This document shows positions 58,201 through 64,000 of a stretch of DNA of 64,000 nt, piece after piece (within the stretch, counting starts at the first letter, position 1; each line of letters starts with the position of its first letter). Under the pieces are notes generated by a model. It saw only the letters and a list, made by a program, of their open reading frames with translations. It did no database searches and was not told the DNA's origin. Location: contig CP142453.1 in the NCBI GenBank assembly GCA_038049695.1, forward strand, positions 18,542,001-18,606,000, in the 5' to 3' direction. A program made the translations under genes and the position numbers. The DNA comes from Cinnamomum chago (lineage: Eukaryota > Streptophyta > Magnoliopsida > Laurales > Lauraceae).

Positions 58201-61200
58201 TTCAAGAACGTCTGCTTGCATTGCAAGCACTCGAGTAGCTTCAGAGTTCTTTTGGGCCAGTGCTGCAGTCTGTAAACATTTAGGGGGAAAAATCTACGAT
58301 AAGTGAAACTTTTTGGATTACTTGGCGGGCATGTACAGTGACAGAGGAGCAACAAAAATCAATTGCATGCAAAGCTAACTCAGCACTCTACCAATGACAA
58401 GCAATTTACTAGAAAATCATTAAACTCAGTTCCCTGATTGATAGCAGATAAAGAGCTTGGTTTTTATTAAGATTTAGTTTCTTTACAGGTCTACAGTGGT
58501 ATAATCAACGTATATAAAAATCTGATAAAGAGAATTTGAGAAAGAAAACTTCAAAACTGGAACTAATTACTCCTTTCAGAACTAAAGAAGAGAATTAGGA
58601 TTATTCATAAATTCTTCAAAGAGCTAATCACTCTAAACACATAATGGTTCTAGAAAAGTATAAGAGAGGCATTTCAGTATCCCAAAAAATAAAAAGAAAC
58701 ATTATAATCCATGGCTTGAGCAGATCCATGATAAGTAACAAGGCATCGTCTACAGAAATATTTTGATAAGTAACATAATAATATTTTTCATTTTGCTGGC
58801 ATCTATAATTAATCAAATTTAGTCTATTTCTCCAAAAACCCAGTTTTCTTTCTTCAAGGTAGTAACCCTTGATCTCCAAATAACTGAATTTGACCAACAG
58901 ACATTTTATGAAGTATTGATCCTTTTTTTTTCCTTAGAATCTATGGATTCATGTAATTGCTAATAAATCTCTTTTTTTCCCACATGATTTTTTTTTTTTT
59001 TTTTTTTTGTAGAATTTCCAAATGATTACAGCCTATGCTGCACGGAAACTTCAAAATGGGTAACTTATTGTGTCGTATCGTATCCGATACTTCACTTTTT
59101 ATGTGTAAAATCCGTGTCCATGCCGTGTCTTTATAGCGTGTCCTTGTCGTATCCATGCCGTATCTGTGCATCATAGATTACAGCATTGTTAGTGAAAAGA
59201 TTCTTTCGCTTCCACATTAAACATGAAAAAAAAAAAAAAAAAAAACACACTAAAAGATGTGAAAAATCACCATAACACTTCGGGATGTCAACCAACGAGC
59301 CAAACTATCTCACAAACCACCTGGGTTTATCTCAATTGGAAGATTTTGGTTAGCCCAATGGGCCTTGACATGGCTGGCTCATGATCCAAAATCCCATTTT
59401 GGGGCAACCTCTCTTGAGCTGCATCATTCAGATAAAACGCAAGTTGGCATGTGAGTGGACCCACGTGCTTTAATGGAATTAAGAACATAGTTAGATATGA
59501 GTTTACGTGGCTGTGGGGCGGCCTTGTACTAGTCCTAGACAACCATGGCTGTAGTTATGATCAAACCTTCTCTAAGTTCCTTTTAACACTACAAATTTTC
59601 ATACAAATGGTTGTTTCTTATCTTCGATGTCCATACCAAAAACAAATGGCACTCTTTTATCTTCTATTTTATTAGAGGCATTCATAGGTTTACTCTTTCA
59701 TATCCATTCCTTACTCCTTATCTAACATACAAGTAGTTATAGGTTTAACTTGATTGTCTCTTTCACCAGTTTTTAACTTTCTAGGTCTTCAGCCTTATTG
59801 TCTTCTGGCACTCATTGAAAAATTTTCTTCCCACCAATTGTGTTTTGAACATTCACATCCCACTACAGAGTTTCCTTATGTGCACAATTCTAATTCCCTT
59901 TGGACTCTCCTATCACATTCTTGGCAACCAATTATGTGTCATTATTTAAACCCTCAATCTAGTAGGGCTCAATTGAATGCAAGGAATCATAGGATCCATG
60001 AAATTCTAAAGGATTATCGCTTTTTATGGGAATAGGACTTCTCCAAAAGGTGACAAATGGGGATTATCCTTTTGAGAATTCTATGGCTCAACCACATGTA
60101 GGAATAACATGGAATTCTCTCTTCTTTGGATCCCACGGTAGGATTCCATGCATCCAAATGACACATTTGTCTTTTTTTTCATTCAAATCAGCCTTTTAGA
60201 TTTATAATCATTCAAATCACGTCGACTCGATAATCTTTATGTCAATAACAGTAATATCTCTAGATTGTGGCATGTAAATAAGATCAGAAACAACCTCATT
60301 ACAACATCTGAAGCGCTACAGGCTCAAAGAAGTAGGACAATGGGAATAACAAAGAGTTGCAGTGAAGAAATAAGAAAAGACATGTTGGATTCTGGAGGTA
60401 ACAGAACATAACTATAGATACCACACAAAAAAAGGAGACTAACTGGAAAAGTAGAATTCATTAACCTGAACCCAAGAAGATGGGATAAGGCTTCAACGAC
60501 AAAGATGATTACAATGATGATGGTAATGGTGATCGTGGTTTTTAGCCCAACATAAGGCTCATATACAGGTAAGCATCATAACCAATACTACGGGCCCACT
60601 TCTCATCAAGGTAAGCCATTGGATCATTACAACCCCCACTATGAGTAGCAACTACCCTGTTGGATTTAAGTGATCATCCAACTCAAGAGTAGCTATAAAA
60701 TACTTGAAGATCAACCATTCACTACAGATTAGCAAAAAGTACATTATTTATGTCTTAGTATATCCCATCTGCAATATCAGAAGCATGGATTAAAAAATCG
60801 GCCGATACCGAACCAATATCTCATTGAGATATCGGTCTCGGTATATATCGTCAAAATCTCGACCTATATCGGCCGAGATTCACTTCATAGCGGCAGAACC
60901 AATATCTCGGCCAATATTTTAAAATATCGGCCGAGATGTGACAAAAAGGGTAAAAATCCTAATTTTTTCATTTTTTCCCCCATTTTCATCTTCTTCTCCT
61001 CTCTTCTCATCTCCTTATTACCCATAGCAGCAACCACACTCCATCACACATCCTTCTTGCATATTTTCAAATCCTTCTTCTATTTTTTGAAGAAAACATT
61101 ATCTAAGGTAAGAGAAAATCAACTTAAAGCATTTTATTATGTGTTTTTTTTTTTAGATGAAGCATAGAAATCATTAGGTTTGTCACTTGTGTTGTTTTCT

Positions 61201-63969
61201 TCATTTAGAAGTTAGATCTACATACTTTCATGCTAGATCTACTCATACACATGATTTTGAATTTTTTTCCATTTTTTTTCTTTTCAAATTTTTTAATATT
61301 TGAATTATAATATATCATTTTTTGGGGATTTCATCATAAATATGTTCTTTTAATGATTCATGATCATTGTATGGTGTGTAAATGATTGATCTACATACTT
61401 TTATGTTAGATCTATTTATTTAGGATTTTGAAAATGATTTTATTAAAATTTTTTTCCTAAAAATAATGGTTGTTACTTGTTAGAATATTTGTGATACTAA
61501 AGGCTTAATGGCTTATTAATAGTGTGTAGATGATAGTTCTTCATCTACTCATAGTCATAAACATGATTTAGATTTTTATTTTAATTATTTTATTTTCAAT
61601 TTTTTTAATATTTGAATTATAATATATCATTTTTTTGGGGATTTCATCATAAATATGTTCTTTTAATGATTCATAATCATTGTATTGTGTGTAAATGATT
61701 GATCTACATACTTTTATGCTAGATCTATATATTTAGGATTTTGAAAATGATGATGATGATGATATCGAGCCAGGGGCGACACTCCACTTGGTATTAGGCT
61801 GTCAATCTGTCATACACTCATACTCATCAATCTCTCTCTAGTCTATACTCTCTACTAGTCCCCTCTAATTTCAGGTAAATCATGAGCCTTTTGATGTCTA
61901 AGTGCTTTATGATTTATCTATCTCAGTCACTATCATGTTTCTGATTTTAATATGTCATCTTCAGGGTCTTGAATTTCACAACTTATTTGATGATTGGGTT
62001 AGTATTAAATGATGATTGATATGTTATATTTATTTTCTTATATTTTACACTAATAAATTGATCATGAGCATCAATAATGGTTGCATTATATGAAATACTG
62101 AAAAAGACAGCAAACCGCGACACAGACAGGACTCATAACTTAAGGTGACCGAGATTTTGATTTATTGCTGTTATTAATGGAAAAAAATATTGTTTTCTAG
62201 CATTTTATAATATTCTGGATTTTTTGGATATTTTTGCGAATTTTTTTGGATAAAAAAAAATTCATACCGCGATAACTGCGATGGACCGATATCTGCGACC
62301 GATACCAATATCATATCGGTTTTTCGGCCCGGCCGATACCGCGACCGAGACCGAGACTTTAAACCATGATCAGAAGCCATTCTTTGTTCCCAAAGTATGT
62401 ACTAGCCATAGATAAAAAGTAACTGTAAATTGAGGATAGCTTTGCCCATCTATTTATTTCCCCCAAAACCATATCGTAAAAAAACTCTTAGTGTACCCAT
62501 TTTATCTCCCTATATATGTATTAGAGTGTACTCCCACTAAAGTCAACTCTTAGCTCATTCATCAAGCACAAAAAATCCACTTCAATTATTTTGCAGAATC
62601 CTTGATTGAGGAGCATATACATTCATTCATAAAGTTTAAGATTTCTTTATCTAATAAAACTTGACCACTACAACACTACCATTCCTGTCACTCAAAAGAA
62701 AAGAAAAAATCACTACCATTTTTTCTTTGGATTTATAAAACTTCTCCTTAAGTCTATTATCAACTACTACATAGATCCCATTTCGTAAATTGCTCTTTCC
62801 TGCAGCATCCTACCACCTCTAGTGAGTATCACAAAAGCAAGAGATACTTATCCTCTTATGATATCTACTGGACTCATCATTCAATGCTCCACCATGTCAA
62901 TGTACCACATCACAAAAGGATAAAGATAACTTTCGGGTAACTTTCTTATATGCACCTGCCCTAGAATGTGTAACTTTCTTATATGCACCTGCCCGAGAAT
63001 GTGTCAAAATCCAAGATTTTTATTTCTCACAGCAACTAGTCCTCTTTACCATGTGTTACTTCTTGATTACCCCCTATCCAACCAGACTGTCATGTGGCAT
63101 TCAGCCTCCACTTCTGGAGGAAGCCTATCATCAAAATCTGCACTTTTAGCATTACTGCTCGTAAAGATTTGGCAAAGTTTTAACACGGTCCTTTACGCAA
63201 GCTTGAACCAACACATGGGATTACATCAGTTAAGTTCATTTGCCATAATTCACTTGATCATTCTCATAGGGATGCAAGCAATCAGAATCTCCTTATTGGG
63301 ACTATCTAATCATAATCTTATAGCAAGATTGGCGGGTTGATGTGAGGAAGAGGAAAATAAAGCAGCACCAGAGCTTTACCAAAAATTTAAAACATCAATA
63401 AAAATGAAACAAATATTAAAATTCAATGCCAACTTCTTTCAAGAGTTCAATAAGCACTGGAACATAGATGGTTACATGCAACCACACAAATGAAGTTCCC
63501 AACAGGGTAAAATAAAATTTTACCTCAGTAACAGGCTCTTTTAGAGTCTTCCTTGTAACTCTAAACCGAATCCCCAGCTTCTCTAGCTGCCTTGACAACA
63601 CCCTAATAATTGTCACAGAGCTCTGCAGATCCTCCTCCAGCTTCCCAACTCTTTCCACAAGATCAAGACTGATATAACCCCCTGATTTGGATGATGAATC
63701 CCTATAAATCCTCTGCCACTGCCTGTGACGGATCAAAGCGCCAATGGCAACAGCACCCACCAACAGAACAGAATTCCACACATAAAACCTATTCCCCAAA
63801 GACGCCTGAAACCACTTCTGCGAGCCCAAAAGCGTCGAATTCAAAGCGCACCCAATTGAGAACACAACCGAGGGAGCAATACACAACACTTCAGCAACAG
63901 AAAGAAATGAATCTAAATTAATCCCACCCAACTGCCTCTCTCCCCGAACACTCCCATCAATGCCACCAC
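52229..63969 (-). CDS. Membrane/coiled-coil protein of unknown function, last three exons (5' exon outside window)
   Basis: Three minus-strand exons join in phase 0: 63524-63969 (acceptor TTTGTTGTTAG, donor GTAAAA), 58159-58269 (donor GTTGGT) and 52229-52408 (ends TGA). They encode about 244 residues. The first holds two hydrophobic segments (SVAEVLCIAPSVVFSIGC and VWNSVLLVGAVAIGALI), each long enough to span a membrane. It then shows a coiled-coil-like stretch (LVERVGKLEEDLQ onward) that continues through exon 2 (EATRVLAMQADVLEKELGEI) into the Gln-rich start of exon 3. The C-terminus is hydrophilic (GTQYSQQKKGQVQQ, HGSQQ). No in-frame ATG precedes GGGIDGSV and a stop lies upstream, so the start must be in an exon beyond the window. 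Introns of 5254 and 5750 bp are full of transposons, yet frame and splice sites are intact. I do not recognise the family; a plant-specific membrane-anchored coiled-coil protein is inferred. Confidence 0.8.
54651..56148 (+). pseudogene. Gag and protease region of the intronic gypsy element, fossil
   Basis: Frames at 54651-54863 and 54958-56148 carry the retrotransposon gag core (WIEMKNLLKQKFLPVNY and following), the CCHC knuckle and the protease. This is element sequence, not host coding sequence. Confidence 0.85.
55991..56110. repeat. Two-copy 60-bp tandem repeat
   Basis: Units 55991-56050 and 56051-56110, each starting TCTTCATCCAAAGAAGCCA, are about 90% identical. They lie at the junction where the protease region passes to the pol-end remnant of the intronic gypsy element. 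Confidence 0.9.
56516..58158. other. Remainder of the 5.75-kb intron, no gene seen
   Basis: AT-rich intron sequence between the gypsy element and the middle exon of the membrane/coiled-coil gene. No element boundary or RNA gene was recognised. Confidence 0.6.
58270..60775. other. First part of the 5.25-kb intron
   Basis: Intron sequence with T- and A-runs (58988-59008, 59225-59244). A cluster of GTATCC/CGTGTC words (TCGTATCGTATCCGATAC, CCGTGTCCATGCCGTGTC) lies at about 59070-59165 and looks like the edge of an old repeat. No coding region is supported. Confidence 0.5.
60784..62368. mobile_element. Non-autonomous hAT-like DNA transposon
   Basis: The element starts CATGGATTAAAAAATCGGCC and ends GAGACTTTAAACCATG, an inverted pair. 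A perfect 8-bp duplication ATCAGAAG flanks it (60776-60783, 62369-62376), the length expected for hAT. The subterminal regions are rich in CGGCCGATA, TATCGG and GGTCTCGG words on both sides. The 1585-bp interior has no transposase; it is AT-rich with a direct repeat of about 170 bp (near 61270-61435 and 61600-61745). It lies in the first visible intron of the membrane/coiled-coil gene. Confidence 0.85.
62377..63523. other. Rest of the 5.25-kb intron, with one 33-bp tandem duplication
   Basis: There is no gene or element here apart from a duplicated 33-bp unit starting AACTTTCTTATATGCACCTG at 62939-62971 and 62972-63004, with one difference between copies. Confidence 0.7.
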
Positions 63970-64000
63970 CTAACAACAAATGGGTTTTTTAACCCAATTA

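Overview
The window is nuclear DNA from a flowering plant. It has few genes and many transposable elements. The plant assignment rests on a UDP-glucosyltransferase with a plant PSPG box, an EPFL peptide gene, initiator-Met-primed Ty1/copia and Ty3/gypsy elements, a CACTA transposon, tRNA-derived SINEs and long introns loaded with repeats. The sequence does not identify the order.

Layout: 1-388 is a TRIM-type miniature LTR element, cut by the window start. 532-6700 is a degenerate segment with a diverged second copy at 41957-45393. Copy 2 lacks five insertions present in copy 1 (three LTR-type insertions and two SINEs), so it acts as a pre-insertion allele. 7117-7507 is a hAT-like MITE. 7614-24253 is bounded by CACTA-type terminal inverted repeats and a 3-bp ATA duplication. 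I read it as one 16.6-kb gene-capturing CACTA element. It carries exon fragments of a subtilase, a kinesin and an unidentified protein, all on the minus strand. A Ty3/gypsy chromovirus (15035-20955) and a non-autonomous LTR element (20956-23252) are nested inside it. 24460-33801 is a Ty1/copia element whose pol region holds four apparently identical tandem copies of a 1338-bp block. 33984-36519 is a 2.5-kb solo LTR with an array of 12-bp palindromes.

Host genes: a two-exon UGT85-type glucosyltransferase (37638-39399, minus); a two-exon EPFL secreted cysteine-rich peptide (48816-49504, minus); and the last three exons of a conserved-looking membrane/coiled-coil protein (52229-63969, minus). 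The last gene has introns of 5.75 and 5.25 kb that contain a gag-protease LTR element (53294-56510) and a hAT-like element with a perfect 8-bp target duplication (60784-62368). A LINE fragment and several MITEs fill the remaining gaps.

The genes show no operon-like or pathway relationship. The window is mainly a stratigraphic record of nested insertions around three host genes. The most unusual signals are the Pack-CACTA with same-strand host exons, the 4x1338-bp amplification inside the copia element, and palindrome or minisatellite arrays in three different LTR-type sequences.
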